From Annulohypoxylon bovei var. microspora (Eukaryota; Ascomycota; Sordariomycetes; Xylariales; Hypoxylaceae): a stretch of 64,000 nucleotides of DNA. Location of the stretch: the NCBI GenBank assembly GCA_022836615.1, contig MU405240.1, positions 186,001-250,000 of the forward strand, read 5' to 3'. The notes beneath the pieces were generated by a model. That model did no database searches and had not been told where the DNA came from. It was given only the letters and a program-made list of their open reading frames with translations. The position numbers and the translations under genes are program-made. This document shows positions 34,676-47,332 of this stretch, one piece after another. Each line of letters starts with the position of its first letter. The stretch's first letter is position 1.

Positions 34676-36001
34676 ATGTCGGCCCAGACCTGGCAACGTG
34701 GCAATAACCCCCAGCGGGTCTCTCAACCCACCGCGATGCGATCCGTATCCGGTCCAGTTGCCTCAAACCAACAGCGACAGCGGAATGATGGTAAGTCTGA
34801 CTGGTTCAACTATGACAAACAAAGTCTCACCGCCTTAGAATCTTGGGTCGAGGTTTGTTCTCACCCATCCTCGTCTTCCGTATCCTCTATCGGCGACGAA
34901 ATCGTCACTACGGGCCTGCAGGTCGGCTCGTCCTACCACGGTCGAAGACGGCGACGTTTACATCCACAACCCCATGCGCACTCCGATGCTCCGCAGCCCA
35001 CTTTTGTCGCCGGTCAGGTTGGTCAGACCGGTACAAGCAGCAGCCAAGAAGAGTATGAGGAGAGTGAGAGCGAGGACGACCGAGTCTTAACTAGTTCCGC
35101 CGAGAACATCGCCTCACCCCAAGCCGCCCGAAGCACTCCACTACGACAAGTCCAACCTGTCGAATCCGACTCGAGCGATGATGATGATCGCGCAACGGCA
35201 CTGGGAACTCGTCCTCCGGAGCAACCTTTTCAACCCCAGCCAAATGCGTTTTCGCATCCTCCTTCGCACTTGACGCATCGCCACTCGACAAGCTCGACTC
35301 TCCCCCAACATCACCACCGACCATCCTTCGGCCAGCGATCCCAGACCCGTGTTGATCGTCGTGCCCCTAACTTCATATCGTCCAACTACCAGGCTGACAA
35401 TGATGCTGCGTTGCGTGCTAGTCTGACAACTCTGCTTAGCTGCGCCGCTGCGGCGGGCAAACGATCGAAGGATGGCGAGAAAGAGATGGGCGAGCGCTCG
35501 AATGCCGCTACCGGTAATCAACCTCTTGATATTCGTTTCGCTACTGAGAATGACTTGATGGGACCACCTCCATCAACCCAGACACGAGGAGCCGGTCAAC
35601 CTCCTAGAGCAAGCCCACAAGTAGCCACAAGCCGTGAACCCGCAGGCGAGAAGGTCAAGCGGTCGGCCACACCCACGCCAAACAGCAAGTCGTCTCGAGC
35701 CACCAAGAAGAAGAGAACGAGCGTGACTACAGGAGAGGAAACTTTCATCAGCCCTACGCTCTTGACCTGGGTCGTAAGTGCTGGTGTTGTGGTGTTGGTC
35801 TCCGTCGTCGGCTTCGGAGCCGGCTATGTTATTGGAAGAGAAGTAGGACGTCAAGAGACCCTGAATGGCCTAGGTGCAGTAGGCAATGCGAGCGCAGTGG
35901 CCGAGGGAGGTAACTGCGGCAGGGAAGTCATCAGAAGCGGCGGCGGAACTTTGAGGAGGTTCCGCTGGGGTACTGCAATGGGGAGAAGCGTAGCCGCGTG
36001 A
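34676..36001 (+). CDS. Fungal tail-anchored membrane protein, function unknown
   Basis: I do not recognise a named family. The open frame codes for 441 residues without an obligatory intron. Most of it is low-complexity and probably disordered: Ser/Gln-rich, with a basic RRRRR patch, acidic runs (SDSSDDDD) and His/Pro-rich parts. A more ordered segment around residues 228-262 reads RRAPNFISSNYQADNDAALR, then a small Ala/Ser-rich helix. One hydrophobic segment at about residues 361-385 (LTWVVSAGVVVLVSVVGF) is followed by GYVIGREVGRQE, suggesting a single-pass protein with a long N-terminal cytosolic or nuclear part. A 48-base stretch (34,791-34,838) has a GTAAGT donor and a CTTAG end; it is in frame either as intron or as coding, so the protein may be 425 or 441 residues long. 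Confidence 0.65.
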   Translation: MSAQTWQRGNNPQRVSQPTAMRSVSGPVASNQQRQRNDGKSDWFNYDKQSLTALESWVEVCSHPSSSSVSSIGDEIVTTGLQVGSSYHGRRRRRLHPQPHAHSDAPQPTFVAGQVGQTGTSSSQEEYEESESEDDRVLTSSAENIASPQAARSTPLRQVQPVESDSSDDDDRATALGTRPPEQPFQPQPNAFSHPPSHLTHRHSTSSTLPQHHHRPSFGQRSQTRVDRRAPNFISSNYQADNDAALRASLTTLLSCAAAAGKRSKDGEKEMGERSNAATGNQPLDIRFATENDLMGPPPSTQTRGAGQPPRASPQVATSREPAGEKVKRSATPTPNSKSSRATKKKRTSVTTGEETFISPTLLTWVVSAGVVVLVSVVGFGAGYVIGREVGRQETLNGLGAVGNASAVAEGGNCGREVIRSGGGTLRRFRWGTAMGRSVAA

Positions 36002-37102
36002 ACGGGAGAGCCTCGGAAGAGACCGAGCTGGGCTTGATATTGCTCTTTTGCTTTAAGCGGATGGACGGCGCATTAACGTGTTACGAATCGATGACCTACA
36101 GCTTAAGGCATCATATATGCATTTTGATAATCAGCCGCCATATTAACATGACGTTTGCCGGAGTACGAAGTTGGGGCACTATATTATATCGTCCGAGGCG
36201 TTTTCGAGCTTTTTAGTGTCGACGGGGGACGAGGGGATTTATCGAGGCCATAACCGCGAGTATTATCCTTAGTGTGTGTGGGAGTTGAGGTTTATGTTTC
36301 GGGGCAATTTGACGGCTGTCTGGTTAAGTTGACACGAGTGTATTTCGCTGCAGAACGACCCGTAGCGGGAAACGAAATAAGAGTAATTTGGCTGAGGCGA
36401 CTTTCTCGGCGTGCGTTCGCTCTATTCATGTCAGGCTGTTTTGCAGATACGGCGGGATCAGGGCAGGGTTAGGTATAGGTAGCTTAGCAATAATTATAAA
36501 CGGAGAACTATACATAATATCATAAAGGTCGAGTGTCTTGACGCTTGAAGACGGAGGAAGAAGATTCTTGGAATATCAAAGGGAATATTGAAACGTCCCC
36601 CCTTTTTGTTAGCAAGGGGTTTCTGGGTTTATACTAGACTGCTTCAAAGGAAACATAACTGGGTTATTAGAGACCTAGGTAGCCATATATAATATCTCAG
36701 TGCCTCGGGCATGTAATAAATAGGCAAAGAAGTGCCGGGCTCGAACGGCAAGGGGCCAAGATGGCTCTGAATAATCGCGCTGCATCGGGATGTAGTATCC
36801 ATACGCACGCTCCGACTAAGTCGGGGAACCTACCTAGGTTCCTTGGTAGATACGTTTATTGTTTTACTCATCTGTCACGTCGTACATGGGCATGGAGGAG
36901 ACAAGATATTCATACATATCGGGCCGCAGCACGTCTATGCATATACGTACATAGTACACCATGAAAGTCGTTTCAATTCGATCAATAGCAGCAACTTAGG
37001 TACTAGATGTGCTATGTTGGTGCGTAGCTACAGACTTTTCTTAGGGTATAGCAAGGACAACCTTCAAAGCAATTACATAGGGGGCCCATGATCTGTTATC
37101 CA
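36002..37102. other. Convergent 3' region before MPH1
   Basis: About 1.1 kb between two convergent genes. No coding region is supported. An ACCTAGGTAG motif occurs at 36,673 and another CCTACCTAGG near 36,830. Confidence 0.6.
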
Positions 37103-40100
37103 TTAATACCCATCGCTCTCTTCGATTACTTCGTTATCATCATCGTCATCGTCGTCGTCAGAGACAACCCGTTTTTGCTTTTTCGTCTTTGCTCTTCCCT
37201 TATCACGACCACCTCTCCGGACAGGGACGTCTGTGTCATCGCCATCGTCTTCGGAATCGACGGGCGAAGTGGGGATGGTGACGGCGGAAGCAGTGGCCTT
37301 GTCCGAAGCGCGTTTGCTTCGGACGATCTGGCTCATGGACGGGATGCCGTCGTCGTCGTCAAGGCTGCCCTGCGTAAAGGTGAAATGTGTCGGTTCGTAG
37401 TACGGCTTCTGCTTCTTCTGCTCCTTCCGTCTCCCTTTTTGCCGAGAGCGGCTGTCGATGATGGAAGAGGCCGACGGCGAGGTGGATGAGCGCCGGTTTC
37501 TTCGTGGGATTGGTAGGGATGAGGTCGGGACTGCGGGGGTCGACGTGACCTGGTCGGAGCCGACCACAAAGTCTACTAGATCGCTCCCGTTGTCCGAGTC
37601 GTCTGTTAGGTCGAGGTCGCTGGTCCGCCGGCAGTCGTCGCCTTCGTCGGCGCTTTCGTCGTAGACTGCTGATCGTTGATTCTTTTTGGGTCGGCCCCGG
37701 GATTTTTGTGGCGTTGTGGCTTTTGCCTTGGCTTTTACCTTTGGCTTTGGCTTCGAGGTAGCGATGCGTTTTCGAGGAGGAGGCGGGAGGTGATCACCCG
37801 TGTCTTCGTCGTTATCTTCTACAATTTCTAGAATCTCGCGTTGAACTTGATGGTTCCGTTTTGCGGGTATTGGGGCCTTCTTAGGTAGAGGAGCAATTGA
37901 TAGCTCCTCGATTTCGTCGTCATCGTCTGAAACTAATGCAGCCACTTTTCTCTTCTTCCGAGCTGGTCCTGGATCGGTGATCTCACCATCCGAGTCAGGT
38001 GCGTAGCCTGGCGGTGGCAGATGGCGATAACGATATGCATCTGATTCTAGGTACGGATGATCTGAAGTGGACTGCGCTTTCGATAATCTCTTAAACAATC
38101 TCACGCACCGCTTCGCGTATTCCCCGTGCTTCAGATCTACAGTTTTCCGCAGCGTTCTTAGAGAAGTGGGGTGTGCCTTCAAGTCTACTTGATCAATGTC
38201 CTCCGTAGAATCTTGGTGATAGTATGGAAGATGCTTATATATGTTGTTTAGCTCTTTTGTCTGGCTTTCGTTTAGTAAAACTCGACCGAGCGCTGGTATA
38301 TTGACGATGTCGTCCTCCTCGATAGGATCAGGGGCCTCTTTGGCCTTTGCCGGCTTCGTTTTCTTGCCTAGGAGTGCAGTAACACTTGTGAAACCAGTTT
38401 CTACGCCGTCAGGCATATGAAACTTCTTGGGTGGCTTCTTCTTTCGAGCCTTTCCTTTTTTAGGCTCCGGAAGACCCTCAGTTTGGGTGTTCTCGATTGG
38501 AATATCTACAGCTCTCAGGTCGACTTCCGGTCGGATGTCCCTCGGTACTATTCTTGTAGATAGATCGTGGCGAAAGTTAAAGCGGCTTCCATCACATATC
38601 ATCATTTGCATCTTTTCGTAGCCGTCTTTGGACTTTGCGTAATTATCCTCTTCTTTTCCACGCATTAGCAGTAGGACAACACGACCTGCTCGTTTTCTTC
38701 CAGTTCGCCCCATTCTCTGAAGCATTCGAATTGGAGATGCGGACGCGTCATAGCATACGATTAGATCGACCTGGCCGATATCAAGTCCTTCTTCGCCGAT
38801 GGAGGTTGCGACGAGGACGTTAAATTCACCACCCTTAAACTTCTGTATGCGCTCGATTTGCTCGGCCTGCTTCATGCCTCCCGATCTCTTCGAGTCTGCC
38901 TGTCCAACGAACACTGCAGCGCGAATAAGTGGTTTGTGGGTGTTGAGGATCCGTACAATCTCCTCGGCGCTGTCGCGGTATTCACTGAAAACGATGATTC
39001 TAGTATTAGTAGAAGCTCCTTCTCGACCCTCGCCAGCATCCATGAAGTGGTTCAGAACAGTGTCGGACAAGCATGTGAGTTTCGGGTGGCTAATGAAGTC
39101 ATCTTTCTTCGACCAGCTGTCGATTTTATCCATCATTTCCTGGAAACTGGGAGATTCGATGATCTGCTTTTTGAATTTGGACCCTTTTTCGCCTTTCCCC
39201 TCGGTTTCTTCCCGAAATTGAACAAGACTATCGTAGAATGGTTTGATACCGTGGAAATTCAGTAGCTTGATGCCATGGGCTAGGCTTGTTAGAACTGAGA
39301 AGATAGCCATCATCATGAATTTTACCCCTTGATTAACATGTTGTCCGGCCCGGCCCATCCAATCTTTCCTTGCCTTGAGGAGGCCGTATGTAGTGAGGGC
39401 CATTGGATCACGACCGTAGTAGATATTTTGCTGGCTTAGCTTGTCTACCAGCGGCTTCAACGCTTTGGAAAATAACTCCTTGATGTGATTCATCTCGTCT
39501 GACGGATCTAGCAAAACGATATCCTCGTCTCTTGAATGAACATACTGGCGAATATCAATCGACTCCTCAGTGCGGATCTCTACGTGTGAGATGCCAAGAC
39601 TGTCGATTACCTCCTGAACTGATTCGACTTTCGATCCTGGAGTCGCAGTAAGAGCAAGTATTCGGAAGCTGCTGGTGAAACGTCTTAGGAAACTGACAAC
39701 TTTCACGTAAGAGTAATTTCCGGTAGCTCTGTGAGCCTCGTCTACAACTAACAGTCCAATAGACTTAGGGTCGGCGAATCCCGACGATAAGTCATTCTCT
39801 AACGTTTGGGGAGTCATGAAAAAGACCCTTTTAGATCCCCACTCGTCCGCGCGGAGGCCCGGTGATATTTCGCCTGTGAGAAGAGTCGTTTGCGATCTCG
39901 GTATACCGGCAATATTGAAACAGGCGTCTACTTGCTGGGATACGAGCGGCTTGGTAGGGGCCACAAATATGATCTTAGCCGATTTCATCCAGCGATAGTA
40001 GTTCAGCATGATGGTAGCTGCAATGAACGTCTTGCCCAAACCTGTCGGAAGGGCCACAAGGGTATTGTTAAACAACCCATTCTTAACAATACTGAACTGA

Positions 40101-40704
40101 TAGTCTCGAGTTGGGCCTAGATTAGAAGGGTAAACCCAAGTCTTCATAGCTTCAGAGTCAAGTTCATGGTGGGTTGGCGGCTCAGCCGGCAAGTCGGCGC
40201 GGAAGACACGATTCCTGTTGCCCTGAGAAGATCCAGCGTCTGGATCTTGATGAATAGTCTGGCCAAATAAAGTAGTCTGTTTATAAGTAGGGGCTGGACC
40301 ACCAATACGAGGCGGTGGCCGAAAACCTGCCGAGAAGGCTCTATCATTTGCAGGAGAACTCGAGAATGCGTCTAGTGGTAGATCCTCAAGGTCAATGAAA
40401 GATTGCTTGTTAGAACTTGTGCCTTGCTAGAGTACAGATTAGCGGTGTCCTCTGAATATGACGTACGATCATGATTAAATATAAATTTATTTTACGAAAG
40501 TGGGTAAAATTCACGTATGGTCCTATATAAGAGATTTTGGATTCATACCAGTGAATTTGGCCGAGCTGGCTTGACGTGGGGCTGGAATCGATTTTGATTA
40601 ATCTTGGCAGGCTGACCACGACTTAGAGCTGGTGCTGGGGCCTGGCTGGCAGCGATAATCAGATCTTCGTCGGCAATATCATCGTCAAACTCATCCGAAT
40701 CCAT
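37103..40704 (-). CDS. mph1: ATP-dependent DNA helicase MPH1 (FANCM family)
   Basis: 3'-to-5' DNA helicase of the FANCM/Hef type, which remodels stalled forks and dissolves D-loops in the nucleus. Exon 1 is 40704-40549 and exon 2 is 40426-37103, with a GT-AG intron; about 1159 residues, usual for fungal Mph1. The start is supported by the conserved acidic opening [16 protein letters not shown]. Helicase motif I is LPTGLGKT near residue 178, motif II DEAH near 281, motif III TATPG near 312 and motif [12 protein letters not shown] near 622. The C-terminal third is a low-complexity tail with several basic KKRK-type and acidic clusters and a D8 run just before the stop. It is head to head with MEX67, 857 bases apart. 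Confidence 0.95.
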
Positions 40705-41561
40705 GGCCCAATTCTTTTTAGATATCACATTACTAGATAGCTTGAAGTCGGCTACTTAGGAGGTTCTTCGTCCGATAGTTCTTCAGTTGATAATCAGCCA
40801 ATATCAAGAGTTGGGGTATCTCGAACGCGTCTCATTATAGGTAGTCTCGTAGTAGTCTAGTAGCGTAACTAATCCGTTGAGAAATTGGCGTTGAGATATC
40901 GCGTAGTCATGTGCTCGTTGTGGCTTATCTGATAGTACATATGTACTGTACTCTGTGTGGCTTTACTTCTAGTTAGGCTGTCTTCTAACAAAATTTCAAT
41001 GTACCATAATAAATATGTGGGCCTGGTGGCTGAGTCACTCGTAGATACGTACCCTAAATGGGGGTCACATAGTGGTCTATGCGCAACTTTTGCTGGTCTC
41101 ACCTGAGCAATCTTAGTCCTACCTGCTACTTTCTTTTTTTGTCAGCCTTTGTTTCGACGTCACAACCTTCCATCTTTCAACCTTTTTCACTTTCTTTACT
41201 GGAAGGACAAAACAACCAACTTATGACAGATCAGTCTTTCGCATTCGCACCGCAATCATTACCAGAGGTCACTTTTCCCTCTTCTAATTTTCTTTGAGTT
41301 GCCTCGGGCGAGTTTACAAACTTCACAATTACAACACGCTTTCTAGGCACACCATCATTAATCAACTTACGATTAAATGGTTTGCCAGCTGCCCTAGGAA
41401 ACTCACATTTTCTTGACGGGTCTCTCTCGCATTATTCCACGGCTCGATTAAACCCTCCTTCTAATTCTTGCCCTTCTTATACTTGCGCAATATCGTCTGC
41501 CGCCATTACCTTTGAACACCTTTCCTCACGTGTATCATCTCTCGCTATTCACAAAGCGACA
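40705..41561. promoter_or_regulatory. Divergent promoter, MPH1 / MEX67
   Basis: 857 bases between two divergent start codons. A CACGTG palindrome occurs at 41,527-41,532, only 30 bases before the MEX67 ATG, so it may lie in the leader. The plus-strand 400 bases before MEX67 are pyrimidine-rich. An open frame that begins upstream of the MEX67 ATG starts with TTG and is not conserved-looking. Confidence 0.5.
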
Positions 41562-43817
41562 ATGGCTCCCTCTGGCCCTCGTAGAGGATCAGGCCCTTCC
41601 GGCTTGCGTAACAACCGAGGATCGGCAGCGAATAATTCGAAATCAGCCGGCCGAGGCGGAATCACTAAGCGTCGCGGAAATGCTATACCCAGACTTGACC
41701 GAGATGGCGACCTTGATATGGACGCCCCTACTGGCCCCGGCCGTTCGTCGAACAAGGCGAGACGCGCCAACCACCACGACTCTACTCCCACAGCACCTCG
41801 ATCCAGCCGACAACCCGCGAACGGATCTCGTGCACCAAGAGCATCGGTGAAAACACAGCAAATCATCCAACGAGCCTTTACGAACGGAATGTCCGGAGGA
41901 CCTAAAGGCGGTCACCGTGTCAACGCGCCAGAGACAATGACGCTCCAAGTCGCAGGTCTTATGTCAAGCAAAGCCGTCCATAACGATGGAGGTGGACTAA
42001 AGGAGCTGCTGAATTTCCTGGAACGAAAGGCCCAGACCGTTGGTAAAGTTACACGACCCATCAGGATTAAGAAGGTATGTGATAGCATTCTGTCCGAGGA
42101 TCTGGGGGGTTACGGGGCAACGCAAATTCTCCGCATTCGTTATCATGCCGTATAGCTCGCAAAAAACGAGGAGAGACAATATTCAACGAGCCGCATACCT
42201 ATCCCGGGTTCCTAGAGCATTATCAAGGTTTCATTACCTTGCTAACGTCTAGCAGTCACACATTATTGGTGACTTAGTCCAAATTTCAACAAGCAAGCAA
42301 GATGGGGAGGAGATTCTTAAGGTGAACGGATTCACATTTGCCGGTACACCTCTTACTATTACGGAGGTAGCTGGAGGACAGCTTCCATTGCCTGAAGCTA
42401 GCATGTCTTCGTCCACTGTTGAGATCAGGGACAACCTACGCAACGTCCTTAGTCTACGCTATGACACCACGACGAAGCTGTTGAATCTATCTACCCTCGG
42501 CGACGATCCGATTCTGAACCAGATGGGTTTCTTTAGCGGCGAAAGTAAACCCGAGAAGCTGTTCCGCGCCCTGATGGCCGTCTGCGATGGATTGTTCAAG
42601 ACGCCTCAAGATAAGCGCACAGCTGTTGTCAGCATTAGCCTTGCAGGCAACAATATCGACGACGTTTATCAGATCATGTCCATGGCCGAAACCTTCCCCG
42701 ACCTAATTAACTTGGACTTGAGTCGAAACCACTTCAAAGACCTGAGAGCTCTTCAAAAGTGGCGACATCGCCTTCGCAAGCTTGAGACTCTTCTCCTTAA
42801 CGACAATCCTATCGAGGTGACGAATCCCAACTACAGAACCGAAGTCATGACTTGGTTTCCAAGACTGCTGAACCTTAGCGGCACCCAAGTTAGAACCCCG
42901 GAACAGGTTGCCGCGATGGAGCTTGCCGCGAGACCTACTCCGATCCCGCAACATGGTGCAGACTTCCGAGACATAAACGGCGTTGGTGAAGGTTTCATCA
43001 GGGAATTCATCCCGATGTACGACGCAGATCGTAACAGCCTGGTTAGCAAGTACTACGACAACGAGAGCACATTCTCTATATCGGTCAACAATACCAATTC
43101 CCGGCTGGCTTCGCATGTCCAGTCATCCGGATGGGGCGCATACATTAAATTCTCGCGCAACCACGTTAAGATCACACACGATAACACTCGTAACAAGCGC
43201 GTGTTTACCGGGCCCAATTTTATTCGGAGTGTGTGGGAACAACTGCCTGCTACACGGCACCCGGATCTAGTTGGGGAATTCAACAAGTATATCGTCGATT
43301 GTCACCCTGTTCATGGCCTCGAAGATCCAACTGGCCAACACCCATCCGGCGTGGATGGAATGATTATCACCATTCACGGAGAGTTCGACGACCAAGAGCC
43401 TGTCACGATGAAGACGGCCAAGCGAAGCTTCTCCCGAACTTTTGTTCTGGGTCCAGGAGTGCCGGGTAGAAACCCGATTCGTGTCATCAGCGATATGCTT
43501 GCTGTTAGGTCCTTCACACCGTCGCCTTTATCAGCACCGGCACCGGCACCAGCACCGGTACCGGTACCGGCCGCTCAACCGAATCCAGAGTTACAGCAAC
43601 AGATGGTTATTGAGCTGTGCAACCGAACGGGTATGACCCCGGAATATTCCAAGTTGTGCCTAGACGGGGTCAACTGGAACTTTGATCAGGCTCTAGTGAC
43701 GTTCAACGACAAGCGAGTAAGCAATCCCTATACAAGATCCGATGAGGTAGTAGATACTAATAATCATTATAATAGGCGCAACTACCGGCCGAAGCCTTTG
43801 CAACTGCGTCTCACTAG
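41562..43817 (+). CDS. mex67: mRNA export factor MEX67
   Basis: Principal mRNA export receptor, which works with Mtr2 at the nuclear pore. Exons are 41562-42074, then from 42253 or 42256 to 43716, then 43776-43817; about 671 residues. The order is a basic Gly/Arg-rich N-terminus, an RRM-like part crossing the first intron, a leucine-rich repeat region (INLDLSRNHFKDL, LETLLLNDNPI) at about residues 270-380, an NTF2-like domain starting near FIREFIPMYDADRNSLVSKY, and a TAP-C UBA-like domain (MTPEYSKLCLDGVNWNFDQA). The last exon adds AQLPAEAFATASH, which completes the TAP-C domain; reading through the last intron instead gives an unrelated tail. The second intron end is a TAGCAG tandem acceptor. 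An Ala/Pro/Val repeat links NTF2 and TAP-C domains at about 43,534-43,574. Confidence 0.94.
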
Positions 43818-46800
43818 ACCTGATGACGTGGATAAGGATGGATCGGTTCGGAATTTCTTCGCGCGATGGTATTGCATTGGTCAAGGAGTTTGAGGTTTAC
43901 GATTACATGGTATTGACGATTTCGGAATATGGTGAGGGGGACTACGTTGAGCTGTAAATATAATGCAGCGAGGATTTTGTGAGGGGATGGAGTGGTGGTG
44001 TGAGTTGCCATGAAATTTGTTTAGGTCATAAAATGACCCTCTCGATCAGATTGAGACTTCTCGCTCGAGATACTGCGCGCTTAGCTCTCGTCGATCTGAG
44101 CCTAGAAGTAGTCGGATTCACTACATCCAGACGCAACTTCACTTAGCAATGCTAAATACACTGCTAAAACAACATCCTTGCCGTGCCTATAATCTGCTTG
44201 CCGCTATTGTGTGAAGGGTTTTGTGATGTCACTAAGTAGTATTCATAATCGCCGATGTTGGTGATATTTGTTTATCTATACCTAACCCAGAAGTCTTCAA
44301 CGGTACTACACAGCTCTCGGTGACAATATTATTGAATATATACCGAGCCAATAGAAAAATAGGAAATGAGGTCTATGTAACTACTTTGAAAGTAGTAGCG
44401 TTTGGATGCCGCGCGCTTTCGGTTCCATGGGGAAGAGAGAGATAAGCGGAATATTAGAAAATGAGGGAAATGAAGAAATAAATAATTGGTTCATGATGAG
44501 CCTGTCTCTAGCCAGAGCTGTGACGGTCTGTAGCTCGGCGCTTATCACGAGAGGGTTGCGACCTGCGGCTAAGCTCATCTCGGTAGGCCTGCAGATTTAC
44601 ATCTTCCCAGTACAGATCTCTTATGCAATGGGAAGACAATAAGACGGGATGACGACACTGAGCAACCTTTAAAATTGGCCATATTTACGACCGTTGTCAG
44701 CCGGAGGTAGGCCGTTACTTCATTTGTGACGATGTTAGAAAGAAGTCTTTTAATGTTGGAGGGTTTAGAGTCGGGCCGCTTATGGTTATTCAGTACACCG
44801 AAGAATCTAACGAATCTAACACGTCTTCAATAGAGAAGGTCGTTCTTTTGTAAGACCATAGATAGGTAAGTAATACAATCGTAATACCTTAACCACCTAC
44901 CTACGCTAGTATATCATAAAAATAGTAGCCAACGTGAGTTAACTAGCTCAAGTTTGAATGCTTAAATGTTTGAAGGAGAGGCAACGCCTCTCATTCTGAG
45001 ATGGGAGATGTCGCATGTTTCGTGCCTAGTTTAAAAGCAAACGTGACAAACAAGATGACAAGAATAATAATTCTGAAGCAACAGCCCTTCCTCGGCACGA
45101 TTTCTTTTTTCGCCTTTCGGACCCGATCCGTTTCGGCGGATTTTCACCATCATTAACACCAAACATCGCGGAGTTGGCAGGTTGGTTGAATTGATCATCC
45201 ATCCGCTCGCTAAACTTGGAATAGGTCATCAGCAATCGCATACGCTGGAAGTGGTGGAAGTAGTAGTGGAGTTATACGATCGTACATGCCTATTCTGCTG
45301 ATACCGACAATGCTAATGCCGTTCCAGCAGCAGCAAAGCTGCAGGAGCAGGTACGAAGTGGAAAACGATCAATTGATCGGTAGCGATTTCCGTTCAATGC
45401 TACCCAATGACCAATTACCTAACCAGACTCACGCAGTTTATGAGTTCGGGGCCTGGTGGGGTAGCCGTTTCACAATACGTTCTCCTTCTTCTAGCGGTTA
45501 GTGCCCGTCGTGTTCAAGCCTCAACTGGAAAAGCGTGGTACTTAGGCGTACACTAGTGATTGCCTACATGTACTATTCGTACTGCGCATATGCTTGGGGA
45601 AACAGCCTATCCAAAGATCATGTTACGATGCTCCCGTTCGATTGGACAATTCTCTCATTCGTTTCGTCCAGTCACTTCTCATTTACACAGCCCCCAACCT
45701 CCAACTCGTCGTATTGACGGGTAAAATTGGATTTGGACTCCAGACTTTAGAATATGCTTCTCATCGCATCACTTACATCAAATAGGTAAGCTTATGTATA
45801 CCATCAAAATATGTATACATACCTACTGTTCGAACTAATAGTACTCACGATAATTAGCCTTATATCGTCGGAAGATGAACAAAGATTAGACGGAGCGACG
45901 GAGCAATATTAGCTCCTCTCATTCTCATCTAAGCACGTTGACCAAATCCTTTGCCAGACCCGCAACCACGCGAGAAAGTCGCTCCACCAGATGTTGCTGA
46001 TGGTAGTATCAGAGGGAATCTGCAAGGATAAAAGAGGTCTGCCCCTTTTCTTGCTACTAGGTAGTAACCCTACCTGTCTACGTCGTACTAAGCCCACTAA
46101 GTATGGTAGCCTTTACATGCCCAGCCACAGGGTAATTGCATGTATTACGATCCCGTATGGGTACCTTGCATCTCCTACCAGATTAGGCGCTGTTGGGGCG
46201 TACATTAGTCGTTTAAGGTACCTGACGCTATCTTAATAAGTCGGCTTTCTATCATTCGACCCCTGAAGATTGCCATCTTCCCATTCGACGACAAAATGCA
46301 GATCCACAAACCGTCAAGGACCCCTGGTCTGCCCTGGTCTATGCCCCAGGTCGTATTCCAGTCCTTCTCATCGATGCGTGCTCGATCACTCTCTGTTTGT
46401 GCCCCGTTAGGAAGCCTTCTTTCGTCTTCTTACACGTTTTCTCTCTACCTCACCTCTCCTAGCGACCCTGCTCTCTCTTGCTGCAGCTTGCCTTTCCTTT
46501 GGATCCATTCCGTCGCTGTGGTATTCTCTCTCCTTGTCTTCCTTCGTCCTCTATCCGACAGGATTTCTCGTCAGTGTTTCTCGATCGCTGGTCGTCCAAA
46601 CCTCACGCCTTCTTCGATCTTTGTGTAAACCCTCATTTTTCACTCCTTCCGTGTTTAGTGTATGATATCCTTATATTGCGGCGTATCCTGATATATCTGC
46701 CCATAAGAGCTGACACCAGATACTACGTAGTATACGGAGCAGGGCTACACTTTAGGCAAAGCATTCGGCAGCGTGTATTGGTGGTTTGCTTGGTTTTACA

Positions 46801-47332
46801 TCCTGCGACACCACACCCGTCAAGGAGAACGATCGGCCGTTTCCACCTTTCTCGCTGTCAATCTCAATCGAAGACGGAAACATCTCCCTTTCTAACAAGA
46901 ACCGCAAACTTTGTTCTGTAGATCACATTGTCCTACGTGGGCCGGCCCTGTTGTTTCGAGAGTCGGGTTTGCCAAATCGCAAACAGCTTGTGGACAACTC
47001 TTTGATACCTCGACGGCAACTTCTCTTCGGCGTCGGATTGCTCTAGTAGCTATCCATCACACAGAATCCATCCACTCTAGGGACCGCTGTCTGGCTTTCA
47101 TAGCGTTGCTTACTGTCTCTGACTGTTGTCGTAGACAAAGCACTGCGCCTGTATTATCTTGACACGACATCGACCGTCGATTCCGACATTGTGCAGATTT
47201 GTCTTACCTTCTTAGCGGCTGACCATGACCTTGTGATAGGCAGCGATAGTTTGGAGGCCACGTTATCTGGCATTATTGTCGCCCACTCATTCAGAGCTGT
47301 CGTCTTGGGGTTGAAGAGATTTATCATTCACC
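43818..47332. other. Long intergenic region and kelch-gene leader
   Basis: About 3.5 kb with no supported gene. From 43,818 to 44,640 it is 3' flank of MEX67. The region 46,290-47,330 is pyrimidine-rich with many short plus-strand ORFs, which suits a long 5' untranslated leader with upstream ORFs of the kelch-like gene. ORFs of 60-147 codons here show no domain. Confidence 0.55.

Noticed and set aside
36725..36775. GTTCGAGCC, resembling a tRNA B box (minus strand)
   Set aside because: No A box and no acceptor or anticodon stem pairing could be found around it.
41382..41561. N-terminal extension of MEX67
   Set aside because: The upstream frame opens with TTG, and the ATG at 41,562 has a good context and the usual basic Gly-rich start.
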